Of a stretch of 64,000 nucleotides of DNA, positions 16,968 through 25,039 are shown one piece after another. The notes beneath the pieces were generated by a model. It was not told the origin of the DNA. It saw only the letters and a list, made by a program, of their open reading frames with translations, and ran no database searches. The position numbers and the translations under genes were made by a program. The stretch comes from Coralloluteibacterium stylophorae (GTDB lineage: Bacteria; Pseudomonadota; Gammaproteobacteria; Xanthomonadales; Xanthomonadaceae), in NCBI RefSeq assembly GCF_018122625.2, contig NZ_JAGQFT020000001.1, positions 62,001 to 126,000 on the forward strand, given 5' to 3'. The number at the start of each line of letters is the position of its first letter. Position 1 is the first letter of the stretch.

Positions 16968-17009
16968 ACTGGGCGCGTCCGGCCCGGCCTGTCCAGCACG
17001 AGGAGCCCC

Positions 17010-18380
17010 ATGTCCGATCCCGAGATCCAGCGCTTCCACCTCGAGCGTGCGCTGCTGCCGGAGGGCTGGGCGCGCGACGTGGCGCTGGAGGCGCGCGACG
17101 GCAGGATCGTGCGCGTGGAAGCCGGCGCGACAGCGGACGCGCGCGCCGAGCGTCTCGCGATCGCGCTGCCCGGGCTCGGCAACCTGCACAGCCACGCCTT
17201 CCAGCGCGGCATGGCCGGCCTGGCCGAGCACGGTGGCGGCCGCGGCGACAGCTTCTGGACCTGGCGCGAGCTGATGTACCGCTTCCTGGCCCGGCTCGAC
17301 CCGGAGCGCATGCAGGCGATCGCGGCGATGGCCTACGTCGAGATGCTCGAATCCGGCTTCACCCGCGTGGGCGAGTTCCATTACCTGCACCACGACTCCG
17401 ATGGCCGGCCCTACGCCGACCGCGCCGAAATGGCGGCACGCCTGGCCGCGGCGGCGCAGGACACCGGCATCGGCCTGACCCTGCTGCCGGTGTTCTACGC
17501 CCATGCCGGCTTCGGCGGAGCCCCGCCGTCGCCGGCGCAGCGGCGCCTGGTGCACGACGTCGACGGCTTCTCCGCCCTGCTCGAGGCCAGCGCGACGGCG
17601 CTGCGGGCGCTGCCGGACGCCGTGCTCGGCCTCGCCCCGCACAGCCTGCGTGCGGTCACGCCGGAGGAACTCGGCGCGCTGCTGCCGCTGGCCGCGGGCC
17701 CGGTGCACATCCACATTGCCGAGCAGGTGAAGGAAGTCGAGGACTGCGTGGCATGGTCGGGCCAGCGCCCGGTCGCGTGGCTGCTCGACCACGCCGAGAT
17801 CGGCCCGCGCTGGTGCCTGGTGCACGCCACCCACATGGACGCCGGCGAGTGTGCGCGGCTGGCGGCGAGCGGCGCGGTCGCCGGGCTGTGCCCGATCACC
17901 GAAGCCAACCTCGGCGACGGATTGTTCCCGATGCGCGACTTCGTCGCGGCGGGCGGCCGCTTCGGCGTCGGTTCGGATTCGAACGTGCTGATCGACGCCG
18001 CCGAGGAACTGCGCCTGCTCGAGTACGGGCAGCGGCTGGCGGCGCGGGCGCGCAACGTGCTGGTGCCGGACGGCCGCGGATCGAGCGGGCGCTTCCTCTA
18101 CGCCGGCGCGCTCGCCGGCGGGGCGCAGGCGCTGGGCGCGTCCGCGGGGCTGGCCGTGGGCGCGGCGGCGGACCTGGTCGAACTCGACGCCGCGCATCCC
18201 GCGCTCGCCGCGCGCGACGGCGATGCGCTGCTCGACAGCCTGGTGTTCGCCGCGCGTGGCGGGGCGGTGCGCACGGTGTGGCGGCGCGGTCGGCGGGTGG
18301 TCGCCGACGGGCGCCATCGCAACCGCGACGCCGTCGCCGCGCGCTTCACCGCGGCCGTCGCCGGGCTGCTGCGGGACTGA
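17010..18380 (+). CDS. hutF: formimidoylglutamate deiminase
   Basis: A 456-residue amidohydrolase-superfamily enzyme that deiminates N-formimidoyl-glutamate to N-formyl-glutamate and ammonia. It has the metal-binding HSHAFQRG motif near residue 60, HIHIAEQ in the middle strand, and the GVGSDSNVLIDAAEELRLLEYGQR block specific to HutF. AGGAG lies 5 bases before the ATG. It is co-transcribed with hutC, one base apart. Presence of HutF implies the five-step histidine route ending with HutG (formylglutamate amidohydrolase); neither hutG nor hutI is in this window. Confidence 0.96.
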   Translation: MSDPEIQRFHLERALLPEGWARDVALEARDGRIVRVEAGATADARAERLAIALPGLGNLHSHAFQRGMAGLAEHGGGRGDSFWTWRELMYRFLARLDPERMQAIAAMAYVEMLESGFTRVGEFHYLHHDSDGRPYADRAEMAARLAAAAQDTGIGLTLLPVFYAHAGFGGAPPSPAQRRLVHDVDGFSALLEASATALRALPDAVLGLAPHSLRAVTPEELGALLPLAAGPVHIHIAEQVKEVEDCVAWSGQRPVAWLLDHAEIGPRWCLVHATHMDAGECARLAASGAVAGLCPITEANLGDGLFPMRDFVAAGGRFGVGSDSNVLIDAAEELRLLEYGQRLAARARNVLVPDGRGSSGRFLYAGALAGGAQALGASAGLAVGAAADLVELDAAHPALAARDGDALLDSLVFAARGGAVRTVWRRGRRVVADGRHRNRDAVAARFTAAVAGLLRD

Positions 18381-18381
18381 C

Positions 18382-19098
18382 GTGGCGACCAGCCTGCACC
18401 AGCGCATCCGCGGCGACATCGAGGCGCGCATCCGCAGCGGCGAATGGCCGCCGGGGCACCGGGTGCCGCCCGAGCACGCGCTGATGGCGCGCTACGGCTG
18501 CTCCCGCATGACCGTCAACAAGGCGCTGAGCCTGCTCGCCGACGCGGGCGCGGTCGTGCGCAGGCGCGGCGCGGGTTCCTTCGTCGCCACGCCGCATCCG
18601 CACATCGAATCGGTGGCCCTGGCGATTCCCGACATCGCCCACGAAGTCGCCTCGCGCGGCTGGCGCTATGGCTTCCGTCTGGTCGCCCGCCGGCTGCGCG
18701 CGCCGCGCCGGCGCGACGCGCAGGAGCTCGAACTGGCGGGCGCGGGCAGGCTGCTCGCGCTGCAGGGCCTGCACCTGGCCGACGGCCGCCCGATCGCGCT
18801 GGAGGACCGGCTGGTCGCGGTGGCCGCGGTGCCGGAGGCGGCGACGGCGACCTTCGACAGCGAGCCGCCCGGAAGCTGGCTGCTGCAGCGGGTGCCGTGG
18901 ACGCGCGCCGAGCACCGCATCAGCGCGGCCAGCGCGGACGCGGACGCGGCCGCGCTGCTCGAGGTCGAACCGGGCACCGCCTGCCTGGTGCTCGAGCGCG
19001 GCACCTGGCGCGGCGAGCAGGCGGTCACCCGCGTGCGGCAGCGCTTCCGCGGCGATGCCTGGGACCTGGTGGCGCGCTTCGAGCCCGGGCTGCGCTGA
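18382..19098 (+). CDS. hutC: histidine utilisation repressor, GntR family
   Basis: A 238-residue regulator with an N-terminal winged helix (residues about 5-70, including VPPEHALMARYGCSRMTVNKAL) and a C-terminal UbiC-like ligand domain. It starts at GTG one base after the hutF stop codon, so it is translationally coupled. By homology it binds the ATTGTCTATACAAT site between hutH and hutF and is released by urocanate, giving negative autoregulation of its own operon and of hutHU. Confidence 0.95.
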   Translation: MATSLHQRIRGDIEARIRSGEWPPGHRVPPEHALMARYGCSRMTVNKALSLLADAGAVVRRRGAGSFVATPHPHIESVALAIPDIAHEVASRGWRYGFRLVARRLRAPRRRDAQELELAGAGRLLALQGLHLADGRPIALEDRLVAVAAVPEAATATFDSEPPGSWLLQRVPWTRAEHRISAASADADAAALLEVEPGTACLVLERGTWRGEQAVTRVRQRFRGDAWDLVARFEPGLR

Positions 19099-19110
19099 GC
19101 GATCGCCGGA

Positions 19111-19554
19111 TCAGCGCCGCGCGAAGCGCAGCACCAGCCACAGCGTGAGGGCGAGCAGGTTCACGCCCAGGTGCACCGTCGACGGGCCGGCCAGCGCGAA
19201 GCGCCAGCCTGCGGAGGGGATCGCCCAGTCGAGATCGGCGCTGACTGAACGGCCGAAGGCGATGCTCAGCGGAACGGTGGCGCCGACATGCCAGGCGTAG
19301 CTGAGCCAGGGGGTGCCGATCAGCGGGATCTGCAGCGCCTGGACGATGCGCGACAGGCGTGCGCCCTGGGCCTGGTTCTCCATCAGCATGACCCCTGCCA
19401 CCAGCGCCAGCGCCGACAGCACCAGGCCGACGACCAGCAGCAGCGCGCCGCTGCCGCCGAAGCCACCCAGCAGCAGCCGCTTGCAGGCGGTGGCGAGGCC
19501 GTAGAAGCCGCCTGCGATCTCGAGGATCGCGACGAGCCGGAACAGGATGGACAT
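19111..19554 (-). CDS. small integral membrane protein, unknown function
   Basis: A 147-residue protein with about four transmembrane helices (including LLLVVGLVLSALALVAGVML and VHLGVNLLALTLWLVLRF) and a basic RFARR tail. I do not recognise the family. It converges with hutC 12 bp away and its 5' end faces motA. No special regulatory signal is visible. Confidence 0.75.
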   Translation of the reverse strand: MSILFRLVAILEIAGGFYGLATACKRLLLGGFGGSGALLLVVGLVLSALALVAGVMLMENQAQGARLSRIVQALQIPLIGTPWLSYAWHVGATVPLSIAFGRSVSADLDWAIPSAGWRFALAGPSTVHLGVNLLALTLWLVLRFARR

Positions 19555-19671
19555 GCGCGGGCGCCAAAGGAAAGGTCGGCGATTGTGGCCACCCGGCGCG
19601 GGCCGCTCAAGGCGGGCCGGGCGATCCCGCTCCGCCCATGCAGGCGCGGCGTGAAAACGGTGTCGCGGCGC

Positions 19672-19699
19672 TAAACCTCCGGCGGACTCCGGCCGATAA
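19672..19699 (+). promoter_or_regulatory. sigma-28 (FliA) promoter of motAB
   Basis: TAAA at 19672-19675, a 16-bp gap, and a perfect GCCGATAA at 19692-19699. The FliA consensus is TAAA-N15-GCCGATAA, so only the spacer is off by one. Transcription would start about 28 bp before motA. This predicts class III flagellar control of the stator genes away from the main flagellar cluster. Confidence 0.88.
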
Positions 19700-19733
19700 C
19701 CCAGGCGACCCCTTCCGCAGCGGCGCCAGCTCC

Positions 19734-20600
19734 ATGCTCCTCATCATCGGTTTCGTCGTCGTGATCGCCAGCGTCCTCGGCGGCTACGTCATGTCCCACG
19801 GCCACCTCGCCGCGCTGTGGCAGCCCTACGAGCTGGTCATCATCGGCGGCGCCGCGCTCGGTGCCTTCATCGCGGCCAATCCGATGAAGACGGTCAAGGC
19901 CGTGCTTTCGAGCATTCCGCACCTGCTCAAGGGCGCCAAGTACAAGCGCGAGGACTTCGTCGACATCCTGTCGATGGTCTACGACGTGCTTTCCAAGATG
20001 CGCAAGGAGGGCCTGATCGCGGTCGAGGCCGACATCGAGAAGCCCGATTCCAGCCCGCTGTTCGCCAAGTACCCCAAGGTGCAGGCGGACACCCACCTGA
20101 TGGAATTCACCACCGACTGCCTGCGCCTGATCGTGGCCGGCAGCATGAATCCGCACGAGCTCGAGCAGCTGCTCGACATCGAGCTGGAAACCCACCAGAA
20201 GGAGGCCGCCGAGCCGGCGCACGCGGTGCAGACGCTGTCCGACGGCCTGCCCGGCTTCGGCATCGTCGCCGCGGTGCTGGGCATCGTCATCACCATGGGC
20301 TCGCTCGACGGCGGCGACACCGCGGCGATCGGCGCGCACGTCGGCGCGGCGCTGGTCGGCACCTTCCTCGGCATCCTCCTGGCCTACGGCTTCGCCAGTC
20401 CGCTGGCCGCGGCGATGGCCCACCACGCGCACGAGGAGGGCAAGGCCTTCGAGATCGTGAAGATGGCCTTCGTCTGCAGCGTGCGCGGCTATCCGCCGAC
20501 GATCTCGGTGGAGTTCGCGCGCAAGCTGCTGTTCTCCGACGTGCGCCCGTCGTTCGCCGACCTCGAGACCCACCTGCGCGGCCAGCGCAAGGCGGCCTGA
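19734..20600 (+). CDS. motA: flagellar motor stator protein MotA
   Basis: A 288-residue inner-membrane protein with four transmembrane helices and a large cytoplasmic loop, as in E. coli MotA (295 aa). Together with MotB it forms the proton channel that powers the flagellar motor. The conserved channel proline in GLPGFGIVAAVLGIV is Pro173, the same number as in E. coli. The ATG at 19734 gives the expected short N terminus (MLLIIGFVVVI). A strong sigma-28 promoter precedes it and motB follows one base after the stop. Confidence 0.97.
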   Translation: MLLIIGFVVVIASVLGGYVMSHGHLAALWQPYELVIIGGAALGAFIAANPMKTVKAVLSSIPHLLKGAKYKREDFVDILSMVYDVLSKMRKEGLIAVEADIEKPDSSPLFAKYPKVQADTHLMEFTTDCLRLIVAGSMNPHELEQLLDIELETHQKEAAEPAHAVQTLSDGLPGFGIVAAVLGIVITMGSLDGGDTAAIGAHVGAALVGTFLGILLAYGFASPLAAAMAHHAHEEGKAFEIVKMAFVCSVRGYPPTISVEFARKLLFSDVRPSFADLETHLRGQRKAA

Positions 20601-20601
20601 G

Positions 20602-21639
20602 GTGGAGGCCGAACCCACCATCGTCATCCGCCGGGTCAAGAAGGTCGCCGGCGGACACCACGGCGGCGCCTGGAAAGTGGCCTACGCGGACTTCGTGACC
20701 GCGATGATGGCCTTCTTCATGGTGATGTGGCTGCTGGGCGCGGCGACCAAGGAGCAGAAGGCGGCGATCTCGGAGTACTTCCGCAATCCGAGCCCCATCC
20801 AGGGCCAGAGCCTGGTGCCGGCGGCCGGCTCGATCGGCGACGGCGGCGCCGCCAACGACGTCATCCGCACCAGCGGCGCGATGGACCTGCCGTCGGGCAT
20901 GGGCCCCGACATCGGCGCCAAGGCCATCGACGGCGCCGATGCGAAGCGCCTGGCGCAGGCGGCCGAGAAGGCGAGGATGGAGGACCTCAAGCAGGAGATC
21001 GAGGCGGCGATCGCGGCCAGCCAGGCGATGGCGCCATTCAAGGACCAGCTGCTGCTCGACATCACCCCGGAAGGCCTGCGCATCCAGATCATCGACAAGC
21101 TCAACCGGCCGATGTTCGACTCCGGCAGCGCCAACCTGAAGCCCTACGCCTCGGCGATCCTGAACGACCTGGTCGAGTCGCTGGACGCGGTGCCGAACCG
21201 TGTCAGCCTGTCCGGGCACACCGATGCCACGCCCTACCAGGGCAGCCAGGACGGCTACACCAACTGGGAGCTCTCGGCCGACCGCGCCAATGCCGCGCGG
21301 CGTGCGCTGCGCGGCGGCGGGATGCCGGACGAGAAGATGGCGCGCGTGGTCGGACTGGGCTCGTCGGTACTGTTCGACAAGGTCGACCCGCGCAGCCCGA
21401 CCAACCGCCGGATCAGCATCATCGTGATGAACAGCCTGGCCGAAGAGGCCGCGGCCGACGGTGCCTTCGGCATCGCCGCGGATGCGCCGCCGGCGGTGGG
21501 GGAGGAGGCAGGCGTCGTGCCCGGGCTCGCGCCCGCCGATGATGCGCCGACGCCGGCTCCCGTCGCCGCGGACGCAGTGCCGGGCCCGGTCGCGGGCGCC
21601 GCGGTCATTGGCGCCGCGGCCGCTCCCGGAACACACTGA
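20602..21639 (+). CDS. motB: flagellar motor stator protein MotB
   Basis: A 345-residue stator protein starting at GTG, directly after the motA stop. The single transmembrane helix (about 27-48) contains the proton-carrying Asp30 in YADFVTAMMAFFMVMWLL. A plug and linker follow, then an OmpA-like peptidoglycan-binding domain (about 150-280) with LSGHTDATPY and NWELSADRANAARRAL. The C-terminal 60 residues are Ala/Pro-rich and probably disordered. Anchors the MotA4B2 complex to the cell wall. Confidence 0.97.
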   Translation: MEAEPTIVIRRVKKVAGGHHGGAWKVAYADFVTAMMAFFMVMWLLGAATKEQKAAISEYFRNPSPIQGQSLVPAAGSIGDGGAANDVIRTSGAMDLPSGMGPDIGAKAIDGADAKRLAQAAEKARMEDLKQEIEAAIAASQAMAPFKDQLLLDITPEGLRIQIIDKLNRPMFDSGSANLKPYASAILNDLVESLDAVPNRVSLSGHTDATPYQGSQDGYTNWELSADRANAARRALRGGGMPDEKMARVVGLGSSVLFDKVDPRSPTNRRISIIVMNSLAEEAAADGAFGIAADAPPAVGEEAGVVPGLAPADDAPTPAPVAADAVPGPVAGAAVIGAAAAPGTH

Positions 21640-21752
21640 CGCAGCGCCGGGCGCCGCTGGACGGGTCCGTCACGGCGCCGGGGGGAGCATGACGCGGTAA
21701 GGTCGTCGCGCAGGCGCGACGCGCCGTCCGTTCCCCCGGAGTTCCAGACCCG

Positions 21753-22820
21753 ATGCCCCCAGAAGAGGCGCTGCAGGCGCCGACCGTCGCGTTGCCGCGA
21801 GCGACCGCCGAGGTCCCCGCCGCCTGGCCGCAGTGGCCGGTCGGCGCGCTCGTCGACGACGTGCGTCCCCATCTGTTCGACGCCCTGCGCGACGGCGAGT
21901 CCTGCGCGGTCGCGACCCTCGTCCATGCCAGCGGCCCGACGCCGCGCCCGGTCGGCGCGCAGATGCTGATCCGCGCCGACGGCCGCAGCTTCGGCGCGGT
22001 GTCCGGCGGCTGCGTCGAGGCCGCGGTCGCCGCGCTGGCGCGGCCGACGCTCGAAAGCGGCGCCGCGCAGCGGCTGGTGTTCGGCCGCGGCAGTCCCTTC
22101 GTCGACATCCAGCTCGCCTGCGGTTCCCGGATCGAGGTGGACCTGCGCCGGGTCGGCCCCGAGGATGCCGACATGCGCCTGCTGTCGGATGCCACGCGCA
22201 CTCGCCGGCCGGCGATCTGGGGCGTGGCCGACGACGGCGTGTCGCGGTTCTGCCTCGTGGATCCGGCGGTTTCGGTGCTCGATGCCGGCGCCGGTGCCGA
22301 CGAGGACGAGAGCCGGGGCGACGCCGCCGGCGTCGGCTGGTGCGTCCCGTTCGTGCCGGCCACGCGCCTGGTCCTGGTCGGCGGCGATGCGGTCGCCCTG
22401 GCCCTGGCCGGGCTCGCCCGGAGCAGCGGCTACGAGGTGCTCCTGATCCGGCCCAACGGGCCGGAGGCGCCGCCGCCGGACCTGGACATCGGCTATGCGC
22501 GCGACACCGCGGACTCCGCGCTGTCGCGGCACCCGCCGGACGCATGGACGGCGGTGGTGGTCTGTACCCACGACCTCTCGCTGGACGAGCCGGTCCTGGT
22601 CGACGCCCTGCGCTCGGACGCCTTCTACGTCGGCGCGCTCGGCAGCCGCAGCCGCCGCGACGAGCGCGTCGCACGGCTGGAGGCGGCGGGGGTCGAGGCC
22701 CACGACATCGTGCGCCTGCACGCGCCGGTGGGCCTGCCGATCGGCGCGGCGACGCCGATGGAGATCGCGCTGTCGATCCTGGCCGACGTCGTGCGGGTGT
22801 CGCGGGAACGGGCGGGATGA
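21753..22820 (+). CDS. XdhC/PaoD-type molybdenum cofactor chaperone
   Basis: A 355-residue cytosolic protein of the XdhC/CoxI family. The N-terminal XdhC domain has the signature ATLVHASGPTPRPVGAQM and AVSGGCVEAAV; the C-terminal part is a Rossmann-like domain with VVCTHDLSLDEPVL and the GALGSRSRRDER block. Such proteins bind and help sulfurate molybdenum cofactor and insert it into xanthine-dehydrogenase-type enzymes. It is first in an operon with mocA and paoABC, whose starts overlap or lie close, so it probably matures PaoC. Confidence 0.9.
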   Translation: MPPEEALQAPTVALPRATAEVPAAWPQWPVGALVDDVRPHLFDALRDGESCAVATLVHASGPTPRPVGAQMLIRADGRSFGAVSGGCVEAAVAALARPTLESGAAQRLVFGRGSPFVDIQLACGSRIEVDLRRVGPEDADMRLLSDATRTRRPAIWGVADDGVSRFCLVDPAVSVLDAGAGADEDESRGDAAGVGWCVPFVPATRLVLVGGDAVALALAGLARSSGYEVLLIRPNGPEAPPPDLDIGYARDTADSALSRHPPDAWTAVVVCTHDLSLDEPVLVDALRSDAFYVGALGSRSRRDERVARLEAAGVEAHDIVRLHAPVGLPIGAATPMEIALSILADVVRVSRERAG

Positions 22821-23440
22821 ACGCGCTGCGCGGCACCGCGGCGGTGGTCCTCGCAGCGGGGCTGTCGCGGCGCATGGACGGACGCAAGCTGCTGCTGTCC
22901 GCCGACGGCAGCAGCCTGCTGGAGCAGGCCATGCGCCCGCTGCGCGACCTCGGGCTCGACCAGGTCGTGCTGGTCACCAGCGAGGCGGCGGGCACCAGCG
23001 ATCTCGACCTGCCGTGTCCACACCTGCAGCGCATCGCCAATCCCACGCCCGAGGCGGGCCTGGCCGGATCGCTGCGCCGTGGCCTGGACGCGCTGCGCGA
23101 GGACATCGACCAGGCCTTCGTGGTCCTCGCCGACATGCCCAGCGTGCAGGAGGAGACCTACCGCCGCCTGCGCGAGGCTTACGAGGCCGACCGCGAGGAG
23201 AGGATCGCCGCGATCCCGGTGCACGCCGGCGCGCCGGGCAATCCGGTGCTGCTCGGGCGCAGCGCCATCGGCATGGCGAGGCGCCTCGACGGCGACGCCG
23301 GCCTGCGCAGTGTGCTGCGCGACGCCGGGCACCACGTGCTGCGGGTCGAGGTCGACGACCCGGGCATCCACGTCGACATCGACACGCCCGAGGACCTCGA
23401 GCGCTGGCGCGGCACACATGGAGCACACGGCGGCGGGTAG
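22817..23440 (+). CDS. mocA: molybdenum cofactor cytidylyltransferase (MocA-like)
   Basis: A 207-residue nucleotidyltransferase of the MobA/MocA type. The N-terminal VVLAAGLSRRMDGRKLLL is the nucleotide-binding loop, with VVLADMPSV and HVDIDTPEDLE further on. MocA transfers CMP to molybdopterin, making the cytosine dinucleotide used by PaoC-type enzymes. The start overlaps the xdhC stop as ATGA. Neighbouring paoABC supports MCD rather than guanine dinucleotide synthesis. MobA-family relatives of unknown nucleotide preference remain possible. Confidence 0.88.
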   Translation: MNALRGTAAVVLAAGLSRRMDGRKLLLSADGSSLLEQAMRPLRDLGLDQVVLVTSEAAGTSDLDLPCPHLQRIANPTPEAGLAGSLRRGLDALREDIDQAFVVLADMPSVQEETYRRLREAYEADREERIAAIPVHAGAPGNPVLLGRSAIGMARRLDGDAGLRSVLRDAGHHVLRVEVDDPGIHVDIDTPEDLERWRGTHGAHGGG

Positions 23441-23474
23441 AGCATCGCTGGCGTCGCCCCCTCAGGTGCAAGCC

Positions 23475-24044
23475 ATGTCCACCGCCAGCTCCGATGCGCG
23501 GACGGACGCCGCCAGCGCGTCCCTCCACCAGCGCCGCATCCGCCTCAACGTCAACGGCAGCGAGCACGCGCTCGACCTCGACACCCGCACCTCGCTGCTC
23601 GACGCCCTGCGCGAGCACCTGCGCCTGACCGGGAGCAAGAAGGGCTGCGACCACGGCCAGTGCGGCGCCTGCACGGTGCTGATCGACGGCCGCCGCATCA
23701 ACGCCTGCCTGACCCTGGCGGTGATGCACGAGGGCGACGCCATCACCACCATCGAGGGCCTGGGCGAACCGGAGGCGCTGCATCCGATGCAGGCGGCGTT
23801 CGTGAAGCACGACGGCTTCCAGTGCGGCTACTGCACGCCCGGGCAGATCTGCTCGGCGGTCGGGATGCTCGACGAGGTCCGCGCCGGCTGGCCGAGCCAT
23901 GCCAGCGCCGATGTCGCGACGCGGCCGCAGCTCAGCGACGACGAGATCCGCGAGCGCATGAGCGGCAACCTCTGCCGCTGCGCGGCCTACACCAACATCC
24001 TCGGCGCGATCCGCGAGGTGGCGGACGGGGAGGGCGTGCGATGA
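23475..24044 (+). CDS. paoA: aldehyde dehydrogenase iron-sulfur subunit (2Fe-2S)
   Basis: A 189-residue small subunit of a heterotrimeric molybdenum hydroxylase. The N-terminal plant-type ferredoxin domain has [13 protein letters not shown] and the C-terminal helical domain QCGYCTPGQ with CRCAAY, eight cysteines ligating two [2Fe-2S] clusters. It relays electrons from PaoC to PaoB. Unlike E. coli PaoA, which carries a Tat signal, this protein begins [14 protein letters not shown] without a twin-arginine motif, so the complex is probably cytoplasmic. The ATG at 23475 gives a normal family length. Confidence 0.93.
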   Translation: MSTASSDARTDAASASLHQRRIRLNVNGSEHALDLDTRTSLLDALREHLRLTGSKKGCDHGQCGACTVLIDGRRINACLTLAVMHEGDAITTIEGLGEPEALHPMQAAFVKHDGFQCGYCTPGQICSAVGMLDEVRAGWPSHASADVATRPQLSDDEIRERMSGNLCRCAAYTNILGAIREVADGEGVR

Positions 24045-25039
24045 GGCCGTTCTCCTACGACCGCGCCGCGGACGCGCGCGGCGCGGTGGCCGCGCTGCAG
24101 GCGCATCCCGGCGGGCGCTTCATCGCCGGCGGCACCAACCTGCTCGACCTGATGAAGCTGCAGATCGAGACGCCGCCGCACCTGGTCGACATCAGCCGCC
24201 TGCCGCTGGACCGCATCGAGGACGGCGAGGACGGCGGCCTGCGCATCGGCGCGCAGGTGCGCAACAGCGACCTCGCCGCCGACATGCGCGTGCGCCAGCG
24301 CTGGCCGCTGCTGGCGGAGGCCCTGCTGGCCGGTGCGTCTGGGCAGCTGCGCAACAAGGCCTCGACCGGCGGCAACCTGCTGCAGCGCACGCGCTGCTAC
24401 TACTTCTACGACGTCGCCGCGCCCTGCAACAAGCGCGAGCCGGGCAGCGGCTGCGGCGCGATCGGCGGCGTCAACCGCATCCACGCCATCCTCGGTGCGA
24501 GCGCGCATTGCATCGCCACCCATCCTTCCGACATGGCGGTGGCGCTGAACGCGCTGGATGCGCAGATCGAGACCCTGCGCCCCGACGGTGGCGGCCGCCG
24601 CATCGCCATCGACGAGCTGCACCGCCTGCCGGGCGACACGCCCCACCGCGAGACCGTGCTCGAGGAGGGCGAACTGATCGTGGCCGTGCACCTGCCCGCG
24701 CCGCCGGGCCCGCGCCAGCGCTACCGCAAGGTGCGCGACCGCGCCTCCTATGCCTTCGCCCTGGTGTCGGTCGCGGTGGCGCTGGACCTGGACGGGGACA
24801 CCGTGCGCGACGCCCGCATCGCGCTCGGTGGCGTCGCGCACAAGCCGTGGCGCGCGCACCGCGCGGAGAAGGCGATCGTCGGCCGGCCCGCGAGCCACGA
24901 CGCCTTCCTGGCCGCGGCCGAGGCCGAGCTCGAGCCTGCGCGCGGGCAGGGCGGGAACGACTTCAAGATCCCGCTGGCGCGGCGCACGCTGGCACGCACG
25001 CTCGCCGATGCCGCCGGCATCGAGGCGGGTGCGGCATGA
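24041..25039 (+). CDS. paoB: aldehyde dehydrogenase FAD subunit
   Basis: A 332-residue FAD-binding subunit of the CO dehydrogenase/xanthine dehydrogenase medium-subunit family. It has [14 protein letters not shown] for FAD binding, and [20 protein letters not shown] plus a following GSGC, the extra cysteine segment that holds a [4Fe-4S] cluster in E. coli PaoB. It passes electrons from the 2Fe-2S subunit to the final acceptor. Its start overlaps the paoA stop (ATGA) and its stop overlaps the paoC start, indicating translational coupling. Confidence 0.93.
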   Translation: MRPFSYDRAADARGAVAALQAHPGGRFIAGGTNLLDLMKLQIETPPHLVDISRLPLDRIEDGEDGGLRIGAQVRNSDLAADMRVRQRWPLLAEALLAGASGQLRNKASTGGNLLQRTRCYYFYDVAAPCNKREPGSGCGAIGGVNRIHAILGASAHCIATHPSDMAVALNALDAQIETLRPDGGGRRIAIDELHRLPGDTPHRETVLEEGELIVAVHLPAPPGPRQRYRKVRDRASYAFALVSVAVALDLDGDTVRDARIALGGVAHKPWRAHRAEKAIVGRPASHDAFLAAAEAELEPARGQGGNDFKIPLARRTLARTLADAAGIEAGAA

